Origin: Myotis daubentonii
Taxonomy: Eukaryota; Chordata; Mammalia; Chiroptera; Vespertilionidae
Assembly: GCF_963259705.1 (NCBI RefSeq)
Contig: NC_081846.1
Span: 54,279,205 to 54,343,204, forward strand
Direction of reading: 5' to 3'
DNA length: 64,000 nt
Shown: piece by piece, positions 36,555 to 46,889 of the stretch
How positions within the stretch are numbered: the stretch's first letter is position 1
Layout of the letters: the number at the start of each line of letters is the position of its first letter
Translations under genes and position numbers: made by a program
Notes under the pieces: model-generated
The model's database searches: none
What the model was told of the DNA's origin: nothing
Seen by the model: only the letters and a program-made list of their open reading frames with translations

Positions 36555-37121
36555 GTGAGTGAGTAGCGCGCCTCCCGCTCCCCAGCCCCAGGGTCGAGGT
36601 GTAGGTGCCTCTCCACCAAACTCTCCCCAAATGATCCCTCAAACCCCCCGGAGCGGAACCAGGGGGCTCCTTAGGCAGCAGCGCCAGGGCGGCCCTCTGA
36701 CAGGTGAAGGGACTTTCTAGATCTCTGCTCTCACTCTGGGACCTGCGGGGTTCGGCTAGGACCCGGGCGCGGAGCCTCGGACGACCCGGAGAGACACCCC
36801 TAAAACGCACGCCAGAACTCTCACTGCGCTTCTTACCTGCAGGCTTAGCAGAAGCAAAGGGTAATGAGCTCAGAGGTCACAAGTTCAAGGGCGACCGCTC
36901 TTACAACCTCCCACTGGCTCACTCCCAACCCTCCCAGCCCACCGGGCCCCCTCCCAATGTGCGCCCCCCGGCCGCCTGGGACGCCGCGTGGGATCCCGGG
37001 CGCCAGCGTATCCCCCCCCCCCCACTCCCCATGGCCAAGGGTGCAAGCCCAGGTCCCGACCCCTTCACCCCGACGGGGGCTGAAGGGCTTGATCTAACTG
37101 GACTGATCTAACCGCTTGCAG
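36555..37121 (+). other. DPP4: DPP4 intron 1
   Basis: A GT-AG intron of 567 bp and phase 0, GC-rich, with a C-run near 37012-37023. The 135-residue frame within it (36704-37111) is a chance frame in GC-rich sequence. Confidence 0.88.
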
Positions 37122-37206
37122 ACGCAATGGAAGGTGCTGCTGGGACTGCTGGGGGCTGCGGCGCTCATCACCATCATCACCGTGCCCGCGGTTCTGCTGA
37201 GCAAAG
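37122..37206 (+). CDS. DPP4: DPP4 coding exon 2: tail and signal-anchor helix
   Basis: This exon encodes residues 3-30 of dipeptidyl peptidase 4 (CD26) plus the first base of codon 31. DPP4 is a type II membrane serine peptidase that removes Xaa-Pro or Xaa-Ala dipeptides from peptides such as GLP-1. Visible here are the short cytoplasmic TQWK, the hydrophobic signal-anchor (about residues 7-28, VLLGLLGAAALITIITVPAV) and LLSK at the lumenal edge. From memory, the human protein differs at four positions here (Gln4, Ile18, Ala25 and Ser29 in this bat). The beta-propeller and hydrolase domains, and the receptor surface used by MERS-related coronaviruses, are encoded by later exons outside the window. 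The exon end is phase 1. The donor is a tandem site (GTAGTAAGT), so the exon could end at 37206 or 37209. Confidence 0.93.
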
Positions 37207-37215
37207 GTAGTAAGT

Positions 37216-38523
37216 TTGTCCTCTTTGAACGAGATTCTACAGTTGGAGACCAGGATCTGCTTCTGTTTCACTACATGAAGGGGGACAGGGGATGTTGTCG
37301 GGGGCTGGGACCCGTGTGACAGATTGTAGCTGAGGCGCCCCAGGCGTATTAGCAACACATACCCCCTGAAATTTGGGGAGCGGGGGGGCGGGTTAGGATT
37401 TTTTTGTATTAAATTTAAATTAATTTTTTAAATGTTCGTGGTTGTGGTCTTCAAAGGAAAGGAGGCAGTGTTTAAAGATATCAAATGTCACAGGGGTGTG
37501 GGCCCCAAAATGCAGTTTGGAGAAGACAGAGCACAGGGCCCCAGGTAGTTTCCCTTCAGGAATGATGGAAACCCCTCAGAGGTGGGTTGCGGGACCATAA
37601 CTGTTTGGCCACTTATCGAAGTTATAGACGTAAGAATTTCAGAGTTAAATCGTGAAGCTGCTGGACTACATGATGATATTCAGAGCGGGGTAGAAGCAGT
37701 GATGCTTGGTGGGTTCTTTCATTTAAAGCCACCTTCATTTCCTTCAGCTTGGCCAACTGCTCCATTCATATAACGGAACACGCACTGTCGATGTGAGCAC
37801 ACGAGAAGAACTAGCTTGGGTCTCCTCGGCCCAACTTTCCTTTTAAATATTTATTGTCATTTCAGTGTTACACATGCTGGGCGGCTAGCTGAAGCATCCA
37901 CTCTGGATGGTGTAGTCAGCCAGGAAGTGTGTAGATAGTGCTTATATACTGAGGGTGTGTTACCCAAATTTCTGTTCAGAATTGGTTTATAGAGCTTTCA
38001 AAAACCTTGTTTGCCCAGCAGTTTCAGTTCCAGGGCAAAGGTGCCAAAGGTTAAATAACTGAATGTGTTGACCTATTGATAATGACTTTACTGACTCAAA
38101 GCAATGGTTACTACCATTTTAGACTGTTACATGTCAGGCATCAGTCACACATTTGACTCTGTCGTGAACTGTTGAACTTTGACTCTTTTTATAAAATGAT
38201 ACTTTGTATATTTAAACAACCACACACACAAAGCCAAAGAATGGGTTATTCATACAAGCAAATATTCACCTCTTACATTATGTGTCAGGCACTGTACTAG
38301 TGGCTGCAAAGACAAAGGTTAAATTTTATAAATGTAAAGAACTCTGACATCAAGAAGTTCGTAGTAATTTAGTGGGACACATATGCAAACAAGTCAAAGT
38401 AACCAAAACATCACTGAGCCACCACATGGCTCAGGAAGGATAGGTAAACCTGTAATTACCAGAACTTGCCTTAGGGGACAGAGCACTCTACTTTGATAAG
38501 CCACTTGGGATGGCAGTGAAATG
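37216..38523. other. Intron 2 sequence, no repeat assigned
   Basis: It may hold intronic regulatory DNA close to the promoter. Text at 38270-38400 resembles an old LINE tail (CAGGCACTGTACTAGTGGC). Confidence 0.35.
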
Positions 38524-38531
38524 GCCTAGGG

Positions 38532-38913
38532 CAGTGGTCGGCAAACTCATTAGTCAACAGAGCCAAATATCAACAGTACAACGATTGAAATTTCTTTTGA
38601 GAGCCAAATTTTTTAAACTTAAACTATATAGGTAGGTACATTGTTATTAACTTAATTAGGGTACTCCTAAACTGGCCTTTGCTAAAAACGTCCTCAATCT
38701 GAGGGGTCGACCTCAGCGAATGTACCCCCACTTCTTCTAAGGCCACTTCTTCAAAATAGACTCGCCCAGGCCGAAAACCGACTTCTGCGCATGGGCCACG
38801 AAGTTTCAATCGCACTGTACGTGCATGCCCTGACGTGGTATTTTGTGGAAGAGCCACACTCAAGGGGCCAAGGAGTCGCATGTGGCTCGCGAGCCGCCGT
38901 TTGCTGACCACTG
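38532..38913. mobile_element. Non-autonomous hAT element (nhAT type)
   Basis: The inverted ends CAGTGGTCGGCAAAC and GTTTGCTGACCACTG differ at one base. An exact 8-bp duplication, GCCTAGGG, lies at 38524-38531 and 38914-38921. The 382-bp body has no transposase; the 95-residue minus-strand frame inside is spurious. The family is known from vesper bats. Confidence 0.93.
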
Positions 38914-38921
38914 GCCTAGGG

Positions 38922-39721
38922 GCTTAGGTCACAAAACTGTCTTCCAAGGGGTTTGGTGGCAAAACTTGGAGTGTTTTGTTTTGTTGAGTGACTCCTGAAG
39001 CCTGTGGAGGGGCTGTCTTATCATTTCCCTCCCTTAAAGAGTACTTAGTTTTTCTCTGCAAATGAAATTTGAACAAATATCTCAAGAACATCTTCTCTGA
39101 TAGGGTCTTCCCCAGAAATTCAGGTCTTCACCTATGAATGTGACTCAAGAAGACAAGTTAGTGAGGCTTGAGCAAACTTCCCTGGGGTTAGAAGGATCTT
39201 TCTGGGAACGTATGAGGAAAACTCTCCCAAGAAGCTTCCTATGCAGGGAGGCTTGAATGGTTAACACCAGGCTCTGGAGGTCAGGTTTTTCTAGAAAGAA
39301 TGTGAATGCCTTTCGTGTCAACACAGAGACACCAGATCACATGCTCTAATCTGGGATTATAAAAGGACTCTGAGCAAGAGAGGAAGGTGGGCAGCAGGAA
39401 AAGGATATGATTTTAACCTGTAGGGGATGAAGAACTGCTGGAGAATTCTGGGCATGCCTGAACCCTTGGGCATGACAGTAGGAAGGTGAGTTTAAGTGGA
39501 GCAAGGTTGGAGGGAAATCAAGGGACGTGTCCCCGGAGACTGGTGGTGCAGACCAGAATGTAGAGCCTATAATGTAAAGAGCTACTCAGAAATGTGGATG
39601 ATTAGGCTTTGCTCTTTGGGAACACAGGAAGTAAGGGGAGCTTGGCTAAGGACAACTCTTGGGAAACTGGGTGGAGATGTGGTTTCATTTTGTGCTTTAT
39701 TTATACCACCAGTGAAGTTGT
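38922..39721. other. Intron 2 sequence, no feature recognised
   Basis: No gene or clear repeat is seen up to the Ves SINE. Confidence 0.35.
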
Positions 39722-39731
39722 CTCCTCATAT

Positions 39732-39946
39732 ATTTTTTAAGAATATGTTTTTTTCATTGATTTTAGAGAGAGATGAAGGGAGAGAGAGAAATATCAATAA
39801 GAGTGAAACATTGATCAGCTGCCTCCTGCATGCCCCCTACTGGGGATTGAGCCTGCAACCCAGGCAGGTGCTCTGACTGGGAATTGAACCACTGAACTCT
39901 TGGTGTTTGGGAGGATGCTCAACCAACTGAGCCACACCGGCCAGGG
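39732..39946 (-). mobile_element. Ves SINE, antisense
   Basis: The minus strand reads GGTGTGGCTCAGTTGGTTGA and then GGTTCAATTCCCAGTCAGAG. It is flanked by the 10-bp duplication CTCCTCATAT at 39722-39731 and 39947-39956. Confidence 0.9.
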
Positions 39947-39956
39947 CTCCTCATAT

Positions 39957-41544
39957 TTCTTAAATGGCATTTACAGTTTACATATTTGAGGAGAAAAGGG
40001 AACTCACCATGTTTCAATTCCTGCCTTGACACAGAATTTTTGCTAAATCAGCCATACCTTTCCTGGGCTGTGCCACTGTAAGAGATTGCATTATTACAAA
40101 GAATTCAGAGTTATTACCCCAAAAATGTCTTTCATATCATCAATCTAGGTTTAAAATCAAACACATACCTGGAAGGAAGAGAGGAGGTGAGGCAGGAGAG
40201 TGGAAATACAAATGGGAAGGAAAGGAAAAAAGAGAGAAAAGGAAGGAATGAAAGAATAATTTGATAGAAAAACAAAACAAAATGCTAGATTATGTGGAAA
40301 GCAAAGAAATAAACAGCCAAAAGTAAGGAGGAAGAAATGAGCAAACTCAATTTCATTCCCTGAGAGACTGGTTTAAGAGAAGGTTAAGTGTTTCCATATG
40401 AAAGGATGACTTCAGCAGAACTAGACACACCCAGAAAGGGGGTGGAAAATGAGTGTGTGTGTGTGTGTGTGTGGGGGGGAAGCCTACTTAATACTAATGT
40501 TATATCTTTTTCAGAATAAAAACTCCTTGATGTCAGGAATTATGCATTCACTAAGCAAAATTAAAAGTTCACCTCCTTTTTTATGTACAAAAAAAGGATT
40601 GTATTTTGTTTTAAATTTCTAAAATATCCTCCTAAAAGGAATATTACATATTTAAACATTCTTTTCCCAGAGAATCAGCAGTAAAACATATATTGTACTC
40701 ATAATGGATTATAGAAGTCCTCATGGCTTAGTGGCAATAGAACCTTCTCATTCAGTACTTTGATCTCTTTATTTCCCTCTTTAAATTATATGATTGGCTG
40801 AGTTTTTAAAATGTTTGTCACATGGTTTTATTACTTCATTTTATTATTTGTCAAATGATTTTATTACTGAGTTTTACTATGGAATAGAAACATAGATGTT
40901 CTTTTTTCCTTTGCACTGCTTTAGCAGTAAATTTCCTCAATACCTTTCTGCAGTGCATAAGAAATTTGACTGCTCACCCATCCATCAGTAACAAAAGAAA
41001 ACCCAAATGTGAAGGAGACAGGAATAATCAAAGAAAGAAAGATAACATCTATGAAGTTTGCCTGAGGAAGTTCAGCATCTATTCCAGGCTTACCAGCACA
41101 GAAATAAGCCTGAATGAAAGCTTTGTATATTTCAGGGGCAATTTCTAAACAGTGAGCTCTGTGAAAGCTCGCATTGACTCCAGTTAGCTCAGTTAACTAT
41201 TGTCAGCCATTGTTGAGTGTTCATAAGGTCAATGGGTTGGTCTTTTTCAGGCCGGCTCATTTGGCATTTGGTTCCCTGGCCATGGCATGTGCCTTTGATT
41301 TTTCTCTCTTAGACATCTTGCTGCTCATCCCAAAAGGGATTAGAGAGAAAAAGGGAAGACTCTTTGCCCAATTGATGGTTTTAGAGAAAGCCATAGAAAG
41401 GGACTGACTAGAGCTGGATCTATATACTTGAAATTTTATGATTTAACAAAGTGCTAAGGCCTACAGGGACTGTGACTGTAAATGCATGTGGGATCACCTT
41501 GCTTGTGGAAAAGAAGGTATGCAAAGATGTAATAACAGCCAACA
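39957..41544. other. Intron 2 sequence; (GT)n at 40452-40472
   Basis: Purine-rich stretches occur at 40180-40260, along with a short GT microsatellite. No exon is recognised. Confidence 0.4.
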
Positions 41545-41675
41545 TTGTGTGCCAGGTATGGGGCTGAGGGCTTTTAATATACTTCTCATTTGATTCTTAC
41601 AATAACCCTTTGAAAAGGATACTATTATCATCCCCATTTTTACAGATGGTTTTCAGAAACTGAGAAGTTGCTTTA
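41545..41675 (+). repeat. MIR-like SINE fragment
   Basis: CATTTGATTCTTACAATAAC, then TCCCCATTTTTACAGATG, is conserved MIR text. Confidence 0.65.
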
Positions 41676-41948
41676 ATGATTTATTACTGCACAATGAATT
41701 ACCCCAGAACTTAACACAACAAACATTTGTTACGTCATAGTTGTGTCAGGAATTTGGCAGCAGCTTAGCTGGGTGGCTCTGGTCAAGGTCTGTCAGGAGG
41801 TTGCAGGCAAAGTATTATCTGAAAGCTTGACTGGGGCTACAGGATCCACTCTCAAGCTCTCTCACATTGCTGTAAATAGCTACAGGCCTCAGCTCCCCAC
41901 CATGTGGGCCTCTCTATAGGGTACCAGGACAACTGGCTTCCCTTAGAA

Positions 41949-42274
41949 CAGTGGTTCTCAACCTTCCTAATGGCGCTACCCTTTAATATAGTTCCTCATG
42001 TTGTGGTGACCCCCAAACATAAAATTATTTTCGTTGCTACTACATAACTGTAATTTTGCTACTGTTATGAATCATAATGTAAATATCTGATATGCAGGAT
42101 GTATTTTCATTGTTACAAATTGAACATAATTAAAGCATAGTGATTAATCACAAAAACAATATGTAATTATATATGTGTTTTCCGATGGTCTTAGGCGACC
42201 CCTGTGAAAGGGTCGTTCGACCCCCAAAGGGGTTGCGACCCACAGGTTGGCGACCCACAGGTTGAGAACCACTG
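41949..42274. mobile_element. SPIN-type non-autonomous hAT element
   Basis: It has perfect 16-bp inverted ends (CAGTGGTTCTCAACCT and AGGTTGAGAACCACTG) and an exact 8-bp duplication, CCTTAGAA, at 41941-41948 and 42275-42282. The body (GTTCCTCATGTTGTGGTGAC, ATCTGATATGCAGGATG, GGCGACCCCTGTGAAAGGGT) matches my memory of the SPIN family, known for horizontal transfer among tetrapods. Near the right end a short GGTTGGCGACCCACA unit is duplicated. It has no transposase frame. Confidence 0.93.
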
Positions 42275-42282
42275 CCTTAGAA

Positions 42283-43800
42283 TGAAGGATCCATGTAGGA
42301 GGCTGCAGTGCCTTTTATGACCTCGCCTCAGAAGTGTGACCAATGCTATACAACCATCATGTCTGTTGTATTCTGTTGGTCACACAGAGCAACCCTGCTG
42401 CAATGTGAGAGGGCATTACACAAGGGCATGGGTGCTAGTGGCGGAGATTACTGGGGCCATCTTGGAGGCTGGCTACCAGAAAAGCTAAGGAACTTGCTCT
42501 AAGTTGCACCGAGTTAGAATTAGGCAATGTGACTCTAGAGCTGGTGCTCTTGAACCCAAATCATTCCGTTAGTGATCAAGTATAAAATTAATGAGGCCAT
42601 ATTTGCATAAACGTTACAAATTCCCACTCATATACCTGTATTATAATGTCATGACTGCTAATCCCTGGATGCTAAGTGTTCTGAGGAAAAGCACCGGCTG
42701 TTGCTGCCTCCTTTCCTATATAAGCTGTAGATAGGCAACGCCTTCCAGCCCAGGACTGATACCCCACACTTTTGACTGGACTTATTTAGTGTTTTTAGTA
42801 GTAGTAGTAGTTCCAGATGTACTTCTTGCACTGAATTACACTTGCTTTGTTTCCAATGGATGTTGTATTATTTCATTTGATCTTCATGAAACAACCACAT
42901 CAGAAAGAGGTATTAATAGCCTGACTTTATACACTGAAGAAACTGAAGCATAGAAGTTGGGGCTTTGTAAGTACTAGACCTTGGGAATCCAAGTCTTTTG
43001 ACTTCTAGCCCTCCTTCAGGCTGCTGGTTCCCATAAGTAACTGTGTGAAAAAAATGCTTTGATGAGAGTTTTTTAAGTTAATGATAAATCATTGCTTTAT
43101 GGCTTGATGCTTAGACTTTCATTGTTGTAAATCAGTAGCTTGTAAATATTTTTACCTTTAGTCTTCATAGCTCCAATGTGACTTCCAATAGAGGTGTGTC
43201 TCTCAACCTAGAGTAAACTGAAACCACAAAACTGGAACTTCAGAGTTAGCTGTTTTATTTTTGCCAAGTACTGTATTTGAAGTTTTATATTGCACTTCAA
43301 AATTATAACTTCCTAGGAAGGTTTTTTTTTTAATTTAATGATAAACCATTTGCTTTAGTTAAGAGTACACATTAACGTGCACATTTTTTCATTATTTGGT
43401 TCCCTGGGGAAGTGAACCAAAGTCACACAATTCAGCATCTAAGGCCCAAAAAGCAGAGGTAATTTAAAGCAGAGCCAAAGCCAGCAGGGACTTTAATAAT
43501 GACATCTGGGGGCCACTCTGATACAGGACGTATGAGGGAGAAAGAGGAAGTCTACGGGGTGGGTATCAGGTGGATACTATCACCCATCCCTTCTCTGACT
43601 TCACACTGGGTCCCACAAAACTGTCTTGATGGCTCCTGTCATCTTAATACCATCTTTGTAGGGCTGAAATCTCCTCTTCTTGTTTTCCCAGTTGTTTTAA
43701 AACCCCACCTGCTCAAGCTCAGGTCCATGAGTTTAACCGGCAGCTTCATTTCCCTGTGGCTTTTCTTTGTTATTTAATTCCATTTAAAACCTCTTCAAGG
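42283..43800. other. Intron 2 sequence; MIR-like text at 42860-42985
   Basis: AACTGAAGCATAGAAG near 42945 and the preceding CATTTGATCTTCATGAAACAA suggest a MIR. Otherwise nothing is assigned. Confidence 0.45.
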
Positions 43801-43804
43801 CTAA

Positions 43805-43861
43805 GGCCTATAGTGGCCAGATGCCATATTTGTTAACTCCTCAACATGTATTAAATGCTCC
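43805..43861 (+). repeat. 57-bp segment copied at 45242-45298
   Basis: GGCCTATAGTGGCCAGATGC and the following 37 bases recur 1.44 kb downstream with about five mismatches. This copy lies in an old LINE-like context (CCCTGCATGGCAGGTG). Confidence 0.8.
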
Positions 43862-44270
43862 CTGCATGGCAGGTGTTATGGAAGGTGCAGGGATCTGGTC
43901 CTAAACAGTAGAGATGAGGAGCCTGCTACCATGGACCTTTATAATTTATGGGGCAATGGGTAGTAGGCAAGCACATGAGTAATTTCAGACAGTAATAGCT
44001 GCTAGGACAAAAATAGTGTGATAGAGAGGACAGAGGGACACAGAGAGGCATTTCTCTTGACTCTAAGCATGAGTGTGGCAGGCTCTTATTTCCGTTTCTA
44101 TAATATGTCTCTGACCCTGTGTAGATAATGGCGGCAGGGGGTGAAGGTTGGTTTGTCCAGGTGAGAGATGGCAGATTGGAGGGGGTGACAGCACTGGAGA
44201 TGTTAAAAAAAAAAAAAGTAAGATGTATTTTGATGGTAAGTCATAATGTATGGGAACATGAAGAGTGAGG

Positions 44271-44552
44271 AAGCCCTAGCCTGTTTGGCTTCAGTGGATA
44301 AAGCAACGGTCTGCAGACCAAAGGGTCCCAGGTTCAATTCTGGTCAAGGGCACAGTCAAGGGCATGTTCCTTGGTTGCAGGCTCCTCTCTGGCCCAGGCC
44401 CTGGTCCCAAGCGAGTGCAGGAGGCAACCAATCGATGTGTTTCTCTCACATTGATATTTCTCTCTGTCTTTCCCTCTCTCTTCCACTCTCTCTAAAAATC
44501 AATGGAAAAATATCCTCAGGTGAGGATTAAAAATAAGTAAATAAATAAATAA
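44271..44552 (+). mobile_element. Ves SINE with an internal duplication
   Basis: TTTGGCTTCAGTGGATAAAG and GGTTCAATTCTGGTCAAGGG are the tRNA-like head. CAAGGGCA is repeated (AAGGGCACAGTCAAGGGCAT). It ends in a TAAATAAATAAA tail. Confidence 0.88.
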
Positions 44553-45890
44553 GTCAATCTCTACTACCCTTAAAAAGAGAAAAAGAATGAGGAAGAGTAG
44601 AGACAGGGATGACTCCCTAAATGCTTGCTGGATCATCAAAGTGCAGAATTTTCTCGTGTCCGCATGACTGTGTCCTTTTGACAAGAGCTAATCTACTAGG
44701 TTCCTCTGACCTAACTCCTCTTCCTAAAGAATCTGCTTCCCCTTCCCACTGCCCAGCTCAGGAGGGCCTTCTGCATCGTGCACCCAGCACACACATGTCA
44801 ATAGAAAGTAATTCTCCAAGTCAGCACATGGTTATTGAGCATTTTCTATAGGCCAGGCACTTTGGTGGTCACCAAAGATATAAAAAGGATAGGTAAGACC
44901 GTTGTCCTCAATTCACAAGTTTAAAGGAAACGTAAGCATCAACTATGATAAAAAGTGCTAAATGTCTCTCCATTAAATGATCTAAGTGCAATGGAAACAT
45001 TAAAAAGCAAATGATAAATGCTGCCCAGGCAAGCCTGCACAGAAAACAACCAAACTCAAAGAGTTAATAATTTATAGGCCTAAACACACACCTTCCAATC
45101 CTGGAGCCATGGGACTGGGTCCCAGGTGTGCAGTTCACCAAATGTGTAGTGCTCAACAATTCACATCCCCTGGTTCTGTATGAGGAGTGTGTCAGTGTTT
45201 GGCTACAAGTAACAGAAAAGCTGAGCAAGGGTTTGAACTTTGGCCTATAGAGGCCGGATGCCATACTTATTAACTCCTCAACATGTATTAAATGTTCCTT
45301 TTTCTTATTGGGATATTATTAGCATGCTATATAATTGGAAGTGCAGAAGTAAGACAGCGCAGTGATCCGACAACCTCCTCAAGGACCCAGGTTCGCTCTG
45401 TCTTTCAGCTTTGCCATTCTCAGGCTGTTGGCTTTTGTTCTCAAGCTGTCCTCTAGGGGCAAGTGTGGCTGCTGCAACAACACATCATTTGCTCACACAG
45501 CTGCTTCACAAGCAGAAGGGATGCTATCTTATCAGGGAGACAATCTGTTTTATCAGGGAAAAAAGACATTTCAGAAGTCCTTCAGCCCAAGATAACTTTC
45601 CTTCATGTCTTGTTGGCCAGATTTGTGTCACTTGTCCACTTCAAAACGGATCATTGGCAAAGGGAATGAATTACCAAGCTTGGACTAGATTAATCAAGAC
45701 TCATCTTTCTGGGACAAGGAGGAAACTCTTTCCTTAGCACTTGGAAAAGGAAGGTTGAAGAGGAAAGTTAACTACCTAAGTTGAATTAGGAATTCTAAAA
45801 GATTGGGGGTGGTCTGTGAAGGCATAGGATATACTTTATAACCACCCTTTGATCATTACATTAAAAATTTTAGTTTGCTAACAAAAGGAA
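44553..45890. other. Intron 2 sequence, no exon recognised
   Basis: The frames at 45362-45737 overlap and have no domain. Text near 44825 resembles an old LINE tail. Confidence 0.35.
45242..45298 (+). repeat. 57-bp copy of the segment at 43805
   Basis: GGCCTATAGAGGCCGGATGC and the bases that follow match 43805-43861 with about five differences. The flanks are unrelated, so this looks like the derived copy. Confidence 0.8.
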
Positions 45891-45893
45891 ATA

Positions 45894-46060
45894 GTAGCTC
45901 AGTTGGTTAGAGTACCATCCAGATATACCAAGGTTGCAGGTAGCTCAGTTGGTTAGAGCACCATCCAGATATACCAAGGTTGCAGGTTTGATCCCTGGTC
46001 CAGGCACATGCAAGAATAAACTAATGAATGCGTAAATGAGTAGAACAACAAATCTCTCTC
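45894..46060 (+). mobile_element. Ves SINE fragment with 46-bp tandem head duplication
   Basis: The head GTAGCTCAGTTGGTTAGAGT occurs at 45894 and again at 45940 with one mismatch over 46 bases. The second copy continues into GGTTTGATCCCTGGTCCAGG. The body is shortened. Confidence 0.85.
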
Positions 46061-46066
46061 TCTCAA

Positions 46067-46067
<1 letters not shown>

Positions 46068-46112
<45 letters not shown>
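46068..46112 (+). repeat. (TA)n microsatellite
   Basis: About 20 TA units, flanked by TGTG and ACACATACATAT. Confidence 0.95.
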
Positions 46113-46117
<5 letters not shown>

Positions 46118-46130
46118 CATATAGTAAAGT

Positions 46131-46885
46131 AAATAGATGTCAAGGCAGCTCCTATCTCCAAAGAATATGAGCATATAACCCTCTCCTTCCCCTCTTCTCA
46201 CTTTCTTTCTTAACCACATGAGTTTATTGCAAAACAGAGTGTTTTGATGCTGCCTTTTTTTTTTTATCCTGAGGATATTTTGGGGCCAGCACTTGCTTTC
46301 TCTTGGCATTCAAAGTGATAAAGAATAAGGAAGATTTGATTTTACATCATTTAAGATATAAATCTGAGACAATAGAGTGGGTCAGAAACATCTGAGGGAA
46401 ATTACTCTAAAATTGCTCATAAAAAGCACATATAAACGGTAATATTTTATCATTATATCATTATTATGTCATATTTTATCATGTCAATTCATAATGGAAA
46501 ATGTGGCACAGTCAACATAAAATAAAATGGACAAAGTTCAAAAATACATGGCAAAAACTAGATCTCCAAAAGTCGACCCAGGAAAGTAGGACTTAAAATA
46601 ATTCATGGCCATAATACAAAATAAAATAAGTAAATAAATAAATAAAGGCAAACAGAATAACTTCACAATATCTAGAAGCTACCTCCTGTTTAATATGACA
46701 TGGAGAAAAATAACCTAATTGATGACAAATCTTTGTTGTAAAATTTCCAAGAAGGAAGAAATTAATCTGCATGAAAATGGCTTGACTGCATTGAAAATAA
46801 AATCCATAACCCACCATCAAGTGGCCCCTTGGTACTGTCTGGCAATGCCCCATATTCCCCACTTGCTCACTAGCCCTCTCTCCTG
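46131..46885. other. Intron 2 sequence, no feature recognised
   Basis: AT-rich, with an (AAAT)n stretch near 46620-46645. No exon is seen. Confidence 0.4.
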
Positions 46886-46889
46886 ATGG

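Noticed and set aside
36704..37111. A 135-residue frame in the CpG island as an upstream gene
   Set aside because: It lies within DPP4 intron 1 and reflects low stop density in GC-rich DNA.
37116..37319. A 67-residue frame starting MQTQWKV as the DPP4 start
   Set aside because: Its ATG lies six bases upstream of exon 2 inside the acceptor (GCAG), and it runs into intron 2. The ATG AAG at 36549 with its GTGAGT donor gives the conserved start.
38624..38911. A 95-residue minus-strand frame
   Set aside because: It is contained within a non-autonomous hAT element and has no transposase motif.
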